Below are positions 45,337 through 54,722 of a DNA stretch of 64,000 nt, in pieces. How positions within the stretch are numbered: position 1 is the first letter of the stretch; each line of letters starts with the position of its first letter. The notes beneath the pieces were generated by a model. The model ran no database searches. It was not told the DNA's origin and saw only the letters and a list, made by a program, of their open reading frames with translations. Made by a program: the position numbers and the translations under genes. Source of the stretch: Saprospiraceae bacterium (GTDB lineage: Bacteria > Bacteroidota > Bacteroidia > Chitinophagales > Saprospiraceae); contig JADLHT010000035.1 of assembly GCA_020848695.1 (NCBI GenBank), positions 1 to 64,000 on the forward strand, read 5' to 3'.

Positions 45337-47466
45337 ATGAAAAGGTTTATTCTAAGTTTTGGATTCTTTTTATTGATATTCAATATGCTCCGGAGTCAGG
45401 AGGATTCCATTCACTTAGATGAGATATCAGTTACTGCTACCCGATCAGAAAAGTTACTTTCTTCAATTCCAATGCCTGTAAGCGTTCTAAAATCAAATCA
45501 GATACAGGGACCCGGTTTAATTAGATTGCAAAATGTTATTAGCGAGCAAACTGGATTGGTTGTTGTTCCTCAAATAAACGGATTAGGTAATGGAATTCAA
45601 ATGCAGGGCCTTAATCCTGATTATACCCTGATATTATTGGATGGAGAACCACTAATCGGAAGATATACAGGAACACTAGATCTATCAAGGGTTAGCACAT
45701 TTAACATTAAAAAAATTGAAATTGTCAAAGGACCCTCTTCAAGTCTATATGGCTCTGATGCCTTGGCAGGAGTTATTAATATTATTACTGATCAGGCATA
45801 TACAACCAAACTGAATTTTTCAACGCGATATTCAAGCAGAAACACTTTGGATCTGAATATGAATGGTTCGTACGTTTATAAGAAGCTTCGACTTAATGCT
45901 TATATCAATAGATTCAGCACTAATGGATATGATCTGACTCCTGAGAGTTTTGGTCAGACTGTTGCGCCTTTTCATAATTATTCTTTTGGTGTTAAGGCTA
46001 TTTTGAATCCGAATCCCAAATCTGAACTAAGAATGAGTTATAGATACTTCAAGGAGTATCAGAAAAATTTGTTCCAAGTTGTTTCCGGAATGGATTCAAT
46101 CCGAGTAAATGGAAAAGGTTCTGTTGATGATAATAATTTGAACATGGCATTTAAGTATTTTTTCAATTCAAAGCTAAATTTGTCTTTAACGAATTATTAT
46201 ACGGTCTATTCAACTTCAACAGATTTAGCGCAATTGTATAATCCTGAAGTTGAATTCTATAAGGATTATTTTTCTCAGAAATTTCTAAGGCCCGAAGGTA
46301 TATTGAATTTTAGAACATCAAAGAGCACAAAATTTCTTGTGGGTATTGGTTACATTCATGAATCAGTTGAAAGCTCAAGATATGGAGATTTACTAGAAAG
46401 AATTCAGACCAGCAGTTATGGTTTTTCACAGTTTGAATTGGAAAATAAGAAATGGGATCTTGCGATTGGTTCAAGAATTGATAAGAATTCAAATTACTCA
46501 ACTCAATGGAGTCCAAAGTTAGCGGTACAGTATAAAATAAGTAGAAGATATCATGTGAAGTTTTCAGTTGGTAAAGGCTTCAAAGCTCCTGATTTTCGGC
46601 AATTGTATATGAATTTCAGAAATGAAGCCGCATCATATTCTGTCTTTGGAACAGAAGTTTGTCAGCAAGAATTAGAAGCTTTACAAAAATCCGGACAGTT
46701 GTCTCAACTATTTGTTTCTCTTGATAAAGTTAATCAAATAAATGCGGAGTCATCATGGGCATTTAACTTAGGTTCAAATATTAAAATTAAAGAAGGTTCA
46801 ACATTTGATATAAACATATTCAGAAATGATCTTTCAGATTTAATTGAAACGATTATTGTTGCAACTACTGTTCAGCAAAAGAATATTTATAGTTATACTA
46901 ATTTGCATAGTGTATTTACTCAGGGAATTGAAATGAATTTTCAACATAAAATGTCTAACATTTTATCATTTTCTTTAGGCTATCAGTATTTGCAAGCATA
47001 TGATAAGGAAATGCTGGCAAAAATTAGAAGAGCTGAAGTGTTTGGTAGAGATCCGAATACATTAGAAACATATCTGATTAAGAAATCAGATTATTTTGGT
47101 CTGGCAGGTAGATCTAAACATCAATTAAATGCTAAAATCAAATATACTATTCCTTATCTTAAATTAGATGCTTATCTAAGGTTGTTTTATCATTCAAAAT
47201 TTGGAATAAATTCTTTAAATGGAAATGTGAGTGGAATCACAGTTCCTAATAGTGATCTGAACCAAAATGGAGTTCTAGACCGATATGATTCATTTGTAAA
47301 AGATTATTATTTAGTAAACTTAAGTTTGAGCAAATTATGGTTCAATCAGTTTACAACTCAATGTGGAGCGGAGAATCTTTTTAATTACAAAGATCCTGCC
47401 CACATACCGAATTTGATAGGACGAAATATTTTTATTAGTTTACAATATAATTTTTATAAATCATGA
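45337..47466 (+). CDS. TonB-dependent outer membrane receptor, HmuR-like
   Basis: 709 residues from ATG 45337 (the frame also has an ATG at 45313, but the signal peptide KRFILSFGFFLLIFNMLRSQ fits the later one). A plug domain (LDEISVTATRSEKLLSSIPMPVSVL to KGPSSSLYGSDALAGVINIIT) is followed by a beta-barrel ending NIFISLQYNFYKS. The N-terminus lacks the carboxypeptidase-D-like extension common in Bacteroidota SusC types, as in iron/heme receptors. The HmuY-like lipoprotein overlaps its stop by 4 bases (ATGA), so the two are co-translated. Probable heme uptake. Confidence 0.9.
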   Translation: MKRFILSFGFFLLIFNMLRSQEDSIHLDEISVTATRSEKLLSSIPMPVSVLKSNQIQGPGLIRLQNVISEQTGLVVVPQINGLGNGIQMQGLNPDYTLILLDGEPLIGRYTGTLDLSRVSTFNIKKIEIVKGPSSSLYGSDALAGVINIITDQAYTTKLNFSTRYSSRNTLDLNMNGSYVYKKLRLNAYINRFSTNGYDLTPESFGQTVAPFHNYSFGVKAILNPNPKSELRMSYRYFKEYQKNLFQVVSGMDSIRVNGKGSVDDNNLNMAFKYFFNSKLNLSLTNYYTVYSTSTDLAQLYNPEVEFYKDYFSQKFLRPEGILNFRTSKSTKFLVGIGYIHESVESSRYGDLLERIQTSSYGFSQFELENKKWDLAIGSRIDKNSNYSTQWSPKLAVQYKISRRYHVKFSVGKGFKAPDFRQLYMNFRNEAASYSVFGTEVCQQELEALQKSGQLSQLFVSLDKVNQINAESSWAFNLGSNIKIKEGSTFDINIFRNDLSDLIETIIVATTVQQKNIYSYTNLHSVFTQGIEMNFQHKMSNILSFSLGYQYLQAYDKEMLAKIRRAEVFGRDPNTLETYLIKKSDYFGLAGRSKHQLNAKIKYTIPYLKLDAYLRLFYHSKFGINSLNGNVSGITVPNSDLNQNGVLDRYDSFVKDYYLVNLSLSKLWFNQFTTQCGAENLFNYKDPAHIPNLIGRNIFISLQYNFYKS

Positions 47467-48080
47467 AGAATTCAATACATTTAATTTTCGCATTATTCAT
47501 ATTAGCCTTTGTGGCTTGTAAAGACGATGAAGATTTGGGGAAGGAAACTTTGGTTTCTACGACAATCAAAAACTTAGCAGCAGATCCGGGAACAGGATTT
47601 GATCCTACTAATGGTAATCCGTTAGGGACAACAGGTCATTATAGTTTTTTCAGATTAGCTGATTCTAGTATAGTTGATCTTAATGATAGCGCTACTACAA
47701 AGTGGGATTTGGCATTTCGAGGAAGTAGAATAATACTCAATGGAGGTTCTAGTGGACCCGGTACAACTCAAGCCTTTCTGCAGTCCGGTATTTTTTCTGA
47801 TTTCAAGAAGGTTTCTTTGGACAGTATATTTAAATCGGATGCTGCTCCAACTTACGCAATTGGAAGTACCTGGTCAACTTATAATCCTACAACACAGGTG
47901 TTAATTCCAACTCCCGGAAAGTTTATTGTTCTAAAAACATCAGATAATAAATTCTGTAAGATTGAGATTTTGTCTTATTATAAAGACGCTCCTCCTTCTC
48001 CGGATTCAAGAAAAGATCTTCCTCGTTACTTTACTTTTAGATATGTATATCAATCAAACGGCACTTCTTCGTTTGAATAG
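47463..48080 (+). CDS. HmuY-family heme-binding surface lipoprotein
   Basis: 205 residues. Lipobox F-V-A-C19 followed by K-D-D-E, an acidic cluster that fits the Bacteroidota surface-export signal for lipoproteins. The mature part shows the HmuY pattern: GHYSFFRLADSSIVDLNDSATTKWDLAFRGSRIILNGG, then KFCKIEILSYYKDAP and RYFTFRYVYQ. HmuY binds heme on the cell surface and passes it to HmuR. ATGA overlap with the receptor gene supports coupling. Heme ligands of the Porphyromonas protein cannot be placed by eye here. Confidence 0.85.
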   Translation: MKNSIHLIFALFILAFVACKDDEDLGKETLVSTTIKNLAADPGTGFDPTNGNPLGTTGHYSFFRLADSSIVDLNDSATTKWDLAFRGSRIILNGGSSGPGTTQAFLQSGIFSDFKKVSLDSIFKSDAAPTYAIGSTWSTYNPTTQVLIPTPGKFIVLKTSDNKFCKIEILSYYKDAPPSPDSRKDLPRYFTFRYVYQSNGTSSFE

Positions 48081-48380
48081 TTTTACCTTATTCAATCTTT
48101 GAATATGATGAGATTTTTTTATCAATGAGGTAGAAAGAATCTTTTTTCTACTTGACAATATTGTTAGAAATTTATTAAAAAGACCTGCACATTGAAAGAA
48201 TCAACATTGTGCAGGTCTAATTTTATATTTTTTTAATATTTATATTTATTTTTTATAAAGACTTATGTTTTATACTCAATATTGTATGCATTATTGATTA
48301 ATCTAATGTTTAATTTGAGTTGTATTCGTGTCGAAAAATTATGATAAAAAAGTTATATTTATACCTTAAAATTAGGTTGA
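48081..48380 (+). other. 300-base intergenic stretch with the heme-operon terminator
   Basis: Holds the hairpin at 48181-48218. The remaining bases are strongly AT-rich and show no open frame or repeat of note. The promoter for the dockerin protein must lie within the last ~140 bases but no consensus element was found. Confidence 0.6.
48181..48235 (+). terminator. Rho-independent terminator of the heme-uptake operon
   Basis: AGACCTGCACA (48181-48191) pairs with TGTGCAGGTCT (48208-48218), 11 bp, with a smaller TTGA/TCAA stem inside the loop. An AT-rich stretch with eight consecutive T follows. It lies 100 bases after the HmuY stop. Confidence 0.85.
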
Positions 48381-50354
48381 ATGAGGAACTTGATCTTTGT
48401 ATTGTTCATGCCACTTGTTGTTATGGCAGCGAGCAAGAACAACTCAAACTCACCACAAACATTGACAATTCAATGTCCAGTCAACGTTACCATTACAGAA
48501 GGGCAGAAGACCGATACTTCTTTGACGGGTTTTCCAAAAGTTTTAAACAATAATGGCGGAACAGTTACAATTACATATATCGATATTTTTGCAAATGGAA
48601 ATTGTGCCAACGGCTCAGATTTAATTTCACGAAATTTTACAATAAGAAATTCCATTGGGGATATAGAAAGATGCAATCAAACTATCTTTATTCAACATCT
48701 TAAACCGGATCAAATTAGGGTTCCCCCAGACACTACTATTGATTATCCAAAAGACAAGAGTTTAACAGAAGCAATATTAGGATTTAAAAATAGTTTGGGT
48801 TCTATTGATATAACATTTATTGATACTAAGATATCTAATCTTTGTAATATACCGGTACGAATTAAGCGTGATTGGTCAATAAAGAATAGGTGTGACAATA
48901 GTGTAATTCGAAAATCCACCAACATTACCTTAAATGTTTATAGAAACAGTGCGGAACACAAGAGTTCTATTATTGGTGATGTTTGTGATAACGATGGTCA
49001 GATCGTTTTAATTCCTAAAGGTGAGTTTGGCCCTTATACTTATCAATGGCAGAACGGGGCAACTACAAGTTCGTTGTTTGGCATCCCGGCCGGTAATTAT
49101 TCCGTAATTATTACAGATGTTTTCAATTGTCCGCATTCGTTTACATTTTCAGTAACCAGTCTGGCGGAATCTGCTGATGTTGGTGGTAGAATCGCAACAG
49201 AGAAAGATTATCGAGTTTATCCGGATTCTATTTACATTACAGATGCTGACAACATCAGTAAATTTTGTGCTTCCTTGAATGGAGGTTTACATTTTGGCTT
49301 TAAACTTAAATCAAGAAAGAACGGATTTATGGAGTACCGTTTTGTGAAAAGATCTCAGGTATTGGATGGTGTTAGTACAAAGGATATTGTTCTAATTCAA
49401 AGACATATTCTGAATAAAGAAATCTTAAAAGATACGCTGGCTTACTTTGCTGCTGATGTAAATCGTAATAATTCTGTGTCTTCCTCTGATATTGCTGAAA
49501 TCAGAAAAGTTATTTTAGGAATTAAACAAGATTTTGGAAATGTTTACCCCTGGTATTTTTTCAGGCCGGATTGGAAGTCTGTTATTACAAAGTTTAATAG
49601 TTACGAGTCTATATATTTTCAAGGAATCAATATTACAAATTATCCAAGGCTCAACGGGGATGTTTTAGCGGTAAAGATGGGTGATATAGATCTTAGTTAT
49701 AGAAATAATTATAGCAAGTTAGAACAAAGAAGTGAAGAATCCAATTATCCTCTCAATATCAATTATACAGTTGAAACGATTGGACAAGATAGAATTATTC
49801 ATTTTTATATAGATGCGAAGAAAAAGGGTTTAATTGGTTTCCAGACAGAACTTGATTTATCTAAAATTAGTAGTCCAGTTGAGGTGTTTAATAGTGATTT
49901 GCCTTCGGATCAATACTATTTAAAGGATAATAAATTAAGTCTCAGCGTGAGCAACGGTCAATTATTGGAATTTAGTTCTGATCAACCATTTATATCTTTA
50001 AAATGTAGTAAAAAACACCTTTACCTTGATAATATGATTTCAGTTTCTAATAGAATCAGTTCAGAATACTATGATTCCGAAAAAAACGCACACAGTCTTA
50101 ACATACATTTCCAAGGAGAATCAAAAGGTAGTATTGCAATGGTTCCAAATCCATTTAATGAATATTTAATGATAAGTGGTGACAGTTATTCATCAAAATT
50201 GGAAATTTATAATATTCAAGGAATAAAAATCTACCAATCTGACCTAAATGGTACAATAAGAGTTTCAACTCAAAGTTGGCCGGCCGGAATTTATTTCTAC
50301 AAAATTGTGGATGAACAATATATATGCAGACGAGGACAATTAACTAAGTTTTAA
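48381..50354 (+). CDS. Secreted protein with dockerin-like, SprB-like and T9SS sorting domains
   Basis: 657 residues. Short N-terminal signal (LIFVLFMPLVVMAAS). Two HYR/Ig-like modules (CPVNVTITEGQ to about 190), a SprB-like repeat (FGPYTYQWQNGATTSSLFGIPAGNYSVIITDVFNCPHSF), then a dockerin-type calcium-binding pair (TKDIVLIQRHILNKEIL and AADVNRNNSVSSSDIAEIRKVILGI). A beta-sandwich follows, and finally a T9SS type A sorting domain (NPFNEYLMISG to LTKF). Exported to the surface or medium. No catalytic motif seen, so a binding or structural role is most likely. Confidence 0.87.
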   Translation: MRNLIFVLFMPLVVMAASKNNSNSPQTLTIQCPVNVTITEGQKTDTSLTGFPKVLNNNGGTVTITYIDIFANGNCANGSDLISRNFTIRNSIGDIERCNQTIFIQHLKPDQIRVPPDTTIDYPKDKSLTEAILGFKNSLGSIDITFIDTKISNLCNIPVRIKRDWSIKNRCDNSVIRKSTNITLNVYRNSAEHKSSIIGDVCDNDGQIVLIPKGEFGPYTYQWQNGATTSSLFGIPAGNYSVIITDVFNCPHSFTFSVTSLAESADVGGRIATEKDYRVYPDSIYITDADNISKFCASLNGGLHFGFKLKSRKNGFMEYRFVKRSQVLDGVSTKDIVLIQRHILNKEILKDTLAYFAADVNRNNSVSSSDIAEIRKVILGIKQDFGNVYPWYFFRPDWKSVITKFNSYESIYFQGINITNYPRLNGDVLAVKMGDIDLSYRNNYSKLEQRSEESNYPLNINYTVETIGQDRIIHFYIDAKKKGLIGFQTELDLSKISSPVEVFNSDLPSDQYYLKDNKLSLSVSNGQLLEFSSDQPFISLKCSKKHLYLDNMISVSNRISSEYYDSEKNAHSLNIHFQGESKGSIAMVPNPFNEYLMISGDSYSSKLEIYNIQGIKIYQSDLNGTIRVSTQSWPAGIYFYKIVDEQYICRRGQLTKF

Positions 50355-50413
50355 TCGCACAAGAAGGAAAATAATTTCTGTATTCGTCATACATTAGCGT
50401 CATTTAGTAATCT

Positions 50414-51229
50414 ATGTCGTTAAGAAGGATTTTTGCAATATGTTTAACCTTATTATTATTATATTGCATTGGTATCTTCTGTATTTATATTTTAATCGAT
50501 TTCATAGTTTTTAATCCTGTAAAGCACAGCAAATCATATAAATATTCATTTGAATATAAGTTTAGTGAATTTACTTTGACCCAACCCAATAATGAAAAAT
50601 TGAATGTGGTAGAGTTTAATTCCGATCTTGCACCTAAAGCTACAATTCTATTTTTGCATGGAGCAACCAAAAGTGTTGATTATTGGTCAAAGAACTTCGC
50701 AGGATTTTTTCTTGAAAGAAATTGTAATGTTGTAATTCCAGATTATAGAGGATACGGAAAGAGTGAGGGTAATTCAACTGAATTTAATTGGAATGAAGAT
50801 GCACAGCTAGTCTATTCCTGGTTAAAAACTAAAGTGAATCAGGATAGCATTATTATTGTTGGCTATGGGTTAGGAGCTGTTACTGCAGCTTATCTGGGAA
50901 CATTAAGTCCTTGCAGATTGCTCATTATGATTAACCCAATTTATGGAATAAGAAGTTGGTTGCGGGCTCATTTACCGGCTATATTTTTGTTGCCGAGAGA
51001 TCCTAAGTATGATTTTAATTGTTATGAGTATATACCGAATATTATTAGTCCTTCAGTTCTAATGCTGAATAAGAATACCAAAGATATGTCAGAGGAGTCT
51101 GTAAATCATTTGAAAAGATTACTGAATGATTCAAATACATTTTTTGAATTAGACCATCCACCTAAGGATTTGCCTGTTAATGACACAAAATTTTCAGATG
51201 CGTTTGATTTATTAATAAATAATTTATAG
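50414..51229 (+). CDS. Alpha/beta-hydrolase-fold protein lacking the catalytic serine
   Basis: 271 residues. An N-terminal membrane helix (FAICLTLLLLYCIGIFCIYILI), then the hydrolase fold: LFLHGATKSVDYW (oxyanion strand), DYRGYGKSEGN, and IIIVGYGLGAVTAAY where the nucleophile elbow should be. The G-x-S-x-G motif reads G150-Y-G152-L-G: position 152 is Gly (codon GGG at 50867-50869), not Ser. Asp in KNTKDMS and a His in LDHPPK remain. It is therefore probably not a hydrolase. ATG start. trmB follows after 4 bases. Role unknown, perhaps binding or scaffolding. Confidence 0.82.
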   Translation: MSLRRIFAICLTLLLLYCIGIFCIYILIDFIVFNPVKHSKSYKYSFEYKFSEFTLTQPNNEKLNVVEFNSDLAPKATILFLHGATKSVDYWSKNFAGFFLERNCNVVIPDYRGYGKSEGNSTEFNWNEDAQLVYSWLKTKVNQDSIIIVGYGLGAVTAAYLGTLSPCRLLIMINPIYGIRSWLRAHLPAIFLLPRDPKYDFNCYEYIPNIISPSVLMLNKNTKDMSEESVNHLKRLLNDSNTFFELDHPPKDLPVNDTKFSDAFDLLINNL

Positions 51230-51233
51230 TACT

Positions 51234-51929
51234 TTGAGTAATCGATCTAAACTCGAAAAATTTTCAGATAATCTTCATTTTGAAAATGTTTTTGAGAATA
51301 TCAGTTTTAGCAATCCTCAATTAATAGCAGGAATCGATAGAATTGTAAATTATAAATCGATTTGGAAATCTGATTATTTTAAAAATGATAATCCTATAAT
51401 AATGGAATTGGCTTGTGGCAGAGGCGAGTATTGTATCGGTCTATCCAGATTGTTCCCTAATATTAATTTAATTGGAGTTGATATCAAAGGTGCCAGAATA
51501 TGGAAAGGAGCCAGCGAATCACTGAAACAGAGAATTGATAGGATTGCTTTTGTTAGATCAAAGATCGAATTGATCCATCATTTTTTTGGTATAGGAGAAG
51601 TTGACGAAATTTGGATTACTTTTCCGGATCCTTTTCCTAGACCTAGTAAATCAAATAAAAGACTTGTTTCTAAATACTTCTTAGATATTTATTCAAATAT
51701 ATTGAAGAAGAATGCCTTGGTACACTTAAAAACGGATGATTTGAATCTTTATGAATTTGGAATCAATTCGATATTAGAAAATGATTGTTTTGAACTAGTT
51801 TATAAAAGTGATAATATTTATCAGAAAGAATTATTTCATGAGGCACTTCAGATTAAGACATATTATGAGAGAATGCATCTTGATAAGGGTAAGACTATAA
51901 AATATTTACAGGCAAAGTATATTGGATAA
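51234..51929 (+). CDS. trmB: tRNA (guanine-N7-)-methyltransferase
   Basis: 231 residues. SAM-binding LELACGRGEYCIGLSRLFPNINLIGVDIKGARIWKGA and the signature ITFPDPFPRPSKSNKRLVSKYFLDIY identify TrmB, which makes m7G46 in the variable loop of tRNA. TTG start; the N-terminus SNRSKLEKFSDNLHFENVFEN matches other Bacteroidota TrmB proteins. It begins 4 bases after the hydrolase-like gene. Convergent with nadB, 7 bases apart. Confidence 0.95.
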   Translation: MSNRSKLEKFSDNLHFENVFENISFSNPQLIAGIDRIVNYKSIWKSDYFKNDNPIIMELACGRGEYCIGLSRLFPNINLIGVDIKGARIWKGASESLKQRIDRIAFVRSKIELIHHFFGIGEVDEIWITFPDPFPRPSKSNKRLVSKYFLDIYSNILKKNALVHLKTDDLNLYEFGINSILENDCFELVYKSDNIYQKELFHEALQIKTYYERMHLDKGKTIKYLQAKYIG

Positions 51930-51936
51930 AAGGTTT

Positions 51937-53562
51937 TTAAAGTAAGGTATCCTGAAGAAAAATATTCTTTGCTGGAAAGTCTGTAGTAAAATGTAATCCC
52001 CTGCTTTCTCGTCTCATTTCTGCAGACCGGGTAACCAGATATCCATTTGTAATTAAATTTCTAAGTTCACAAAGTTGAGGTGATAAAGTTGTGGTATGGT
52101 ATAACGATTCAGTTTCAGTATAGAGTAAATGTAATCTGTCCATAGCTCTTTTGAGACGTACATTAGATCTAACAATCCCAACATAGTAAGACATAATGTC
52201 TTTTAATTCTTTTATACTTTGAGTTATAAGTACCATTTCTTTAGGATCATTGGTTCCATGAGCATCCCATTCTGGTATTATAGTATTTAGTTGGATATTG
52301 TCTATAGTCTTTCCAATATCCTGAGCAACCCTATATCCAAAAACAGCACCTTCTAATAAGGAGTTTGAAGCAAGTCGGTTTGCACCATGCAAGCCTGAGC
52401 TTGTACATTCACCCGCAGCAAACAGGTTTTTAATACTGGTTCTTCCCATTTCATCTATTTGAATTCCTCCACACATATAATGTTGTGCTGGAACTACAGG
52501 AATATACTGTTCAAGTGGATTAATTCCGATGGATAAACACTTGTTGTATATGGTTGGAAAATGATCAATGAAAGAATTTTTTTCAAGATGTCGGCAATCA
52601 AGATGAACAAATTCATCTCCACTCAACTTCATTTCTGAGTCTATGGCACGGGCAACGATATCTCGTGGAGCCAGGGAAAGTCTTGCATCGTATTTGTGCA
52701 TGAATTCTTCTCCCTTTTTAGTCTTTAGTATTGCTCCAAATCCTCTGACTGCTTCTGAGATTAGAAAGCACGGATTTTCACCGGAAGGATTATATAAAGA
52801 GGTAGGATGAAATTGCACGAATTCCATATTTTCCACATGGCCCTTGGCGCGATACATCATGGCAATCCCATCTCCGGTTGCTACTATTGGATTAGTAGTT
52901 GCTTTATATATTTGGCCTGATCCACCTGTTGCCAATACAGTAATTTTTGCCAAATGAGTTTCGACTTGAAGATTTTGGAGGTTCAATAAATAACATCCAT
53001 AACATTCAATATTTTTCATAATACGGGTAATGTTATATCCCATATGATGTTGCGTTAATAGATCTATTGCGAAATAATGTTCCAGGATTTTTACATTTGG
53101 AAAACTTGATACTTTTTCTAACAGTGCTCTTTCAATTTCGGCTCCTGTTAAATCTCTGTAATGTAAGATCCTGCGTTCAGAATGTCCACCTTCTTTAGCA
53201 AGGTCATAATTTAGATTGTTAATTTTATCAAATCGTGTACCCCAATTAATCAACTCCTGTACTCTGGATGGGCCTTCTTCAATAACTATACGAACAATTT
53301 TTTCATCGCAAAGATCGGCTCCTGCATCAAGAGTATCAGCGATATGCTTGTTTAGATCATCTTCATTTAAATCCCAAACTGCAGCGATCCCGCCTTGAGC
53401 ATATTTTGTATTACATTCTTCTTTATATGATTTGGAAATTAGTGAAATAGATAGTTTCGAATTTTGTTGAGCTAGATGAATTGCAGTACTTAATCCTGCA
53501 ATACCACTTCCAATGATTAATACGTCTGAATTATACAAAGTTTTATCTTTGAACTTTAGCAA
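51937..53562 (-). CDS. nadB: L-aspartate oxidase
   Basis: 541 residues as given. FAD-binding VLIIGSGIAGLSTAIHLA at the N-terminus. KYAQGGIAAVWD and the glutamate-rich EGGHSERRILHYRDLTGAEIERAL follow. HPTSLYNP and VPAQHYMCGGIQIDEMGRTSIKNLFAAGECTSSGLHGANRLASNSLLEG complete the signature. It oxidises aspartate to iminoaspartate, the first step of NAD synthesis. Both possible starts are TTG: 53562, or 53538 (MYNSDVLIIGSG). A TAnnTTTG element overlaps the first (53560-53567), so the second may be the real one. Confidence 0.94.
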   Translation of the reverse strand: MLKFKDKTLYNSDVLIIGSGIAGLSTAIHLAQQNSKLSISLISKSYKEECNTKYAQGGIAAVWDLNEDDLNKHIADTLDAGADLCDEKIVRIVIEEGPSRVQELINWGTRFDKINNLNYDLAKEGGHSERRILHYRDLTGAEIERALLEKVSSFPNVKILEHYFAIDLLTQHHMGYNITRIMKNIECYGCYLLNLQNLQVETHLAKITVLATGGSGQIYKATTNPIVATGDGIAMMYRAKGHVENMEFVQFHPTSLYNPSGENPCFLISEAVRGFGAILKTKKGEEFMHKYDARLSLAPRDIVARAIDSEMKLSGDEFVHLDCRHLEKNSFIDHFPTIYNKCLSIGINPLEQYIPVVPAQHYMCGGIQIDEMGRTSIKNLFAAGECTSSGLHGANRLASNSLLEGAVFGYRVAQDIGKTIDNIQLNTIIPEWDAHGTNDPKEMVLITQSIKELKDIMSYYVGIVRSNVRLKRAMDRLHLLYTETESLYHTTTLSPQLCELRNLITNGYLVTRSAEMRRESRGLHFTTDFPAKNIFLQDTLL

Positions 53563-53567
53563 AGGTA
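53560..53567 (-). promoter_or_regulatory. Candidate -7 promoter element of nadB
   Basis: The minus strand reads TACCTTTG (TAnnTTTG). It overlaps the upstream TTG start of nadB and lies 21 bases before the internal TTG at 53538, favouring the latter as start. No -33 TTG is seen. Confidence 0.4.
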
Positions 53568-53588
53568 ATAAAGCGGAATAATATTTTT

Positions 53589-54710
53589 ATGAAGATTGGA
53601 ATTAATGCACGATTTTTAATTAAAGATAAATTAGAAGGAATTGGATGGTTTTGCTATGAAGTAATCAATAGAATGGTGCAATGGTATCCACGACACGAAT
53701 TTTATCTTTTTTTTGATCGAAAACCTTCTAGCGAATTTGTTTTTCCTAAGAATGTTCATTGTATTGTATTAGACCCACCGGCAAGACATCCAGTACTTTG
53801 GTATTGGTGGTTTGAAATTTCAATTCCATCTGCAGTAAAAAAGTATAACTGTGATATCTTTATAAGTATGGATGGATATGCATCTTTGTCAATAAAAATT
53901 CCTCAATATTTTGTCATACATGATCTGGCCTATTTACATTATCCGACCCAGATACCAAGAACCCATCAATGGTATTATCATAGGTTTATTCCAAAGTTTT
54001 TAAATAAAGCCACTCATATTTTTGCAAATTCAATAGCGACAAAGAATGATGTTGTTAATAGCCTGGATATTACGCCGTCCAAGATTTCAGTTTGCTATAG
54101 TGGTTGTAAGAATATGTTTGCTCCTATTTCAGAAGATGAGAAGTTAATGATTAGAAAGAAGTACACTGATTCATCTCAATTTTTTCTGTTTGTTGGAGCT
54201 CTTCATCCTCGTAAGAATGTGCATGGATTAATCAATGCTTTTAATAAATATAGAGAAGCAAATATATCTGATGATAAATTGGTTATAATCGGACGAAAGG
54301 CATGGATGACAGAAATTATTGAATCCGCATATAATAGATCAGCATACAAGACGGATATAATTTTCTTAGAGAATTTGGATGACTTGCAATTGGCTAACAT
54401 TACAGCAGCAGCAGAAGCGGCTATTACTCCTTCATTTCTGGAGGGTTTTGGTGTACCGGTACTAGAAGCTTTGTATAGTGACGTACCGATATTATGCTCG
54501 AATACTTTTTCTTTACCTGAAATAGCTGGAGAAGGAGCAATATTATTTAATCCGCATGATTTAGATTCAATGGCAAGTTCGATGATTCAATTTAAATTGG
54601 AAAATGAAAAAAAACGGCGTGAAAGAATTGAACTGGGAAGAATTCATAGATTACAATTTACCTGGGATCTAACAACTAAAGTAATCTGTGATAAAATTTT
54701 TGAAAATTAA
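53589..54710 (+). CDS. Glycosyltransferase family 4 (GT-B fold)
   Basis: 373 residues. N-terminal KIGINARFL and GIGWFCYEVINRM. C-terminal donor domain: FFLFVGALHPRKNVHGLINAF and the E-x7-E signature in SFLEGFGVPVLEAL, then ILCSNTFSLPEIAGEGAILFNP. Transfers a sugar from a nucleotide-sugar, with retention. Probably works in surface polysaccharide synthesis; acceptor unknown. ATG start 26 bases from the nadB start, divergent. Confidence 0.92.
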   Translation: MKIGINARFLIKDKLEGIGWFCYEVINRMVQWYPRHEFYLFFDRKPSSEFVFPKNVHCIVLDPPARHPVLWYWWFEISIPSAVKKYNCDIFISMDGYASLSIKIPQYFVIHDLAYLHYPTQIPRTHQWYYHRFIPKFLNKATHIFANSIATKNDVVNSLDITPSKISVCYSGCKNMFAPISEDEKLMIRKKYTDSSQFFLFVGALHPRKNVHGLINAFNKYREANISDDKLVIIGRKAWMTEIIESAYNRSAYKTDIIFLENLDDLQLANITAAAEAAITPSFLEGFGVPVLEALYSDVPILCSNTFSLPEIAGEGAILFNPHDLDSMASSMIQFKLENEKKRRERIELGRIHRLQFTWDLTTKVICDKIFEN

Positions 54711-54722
54711 ATTTTGTGAAAG

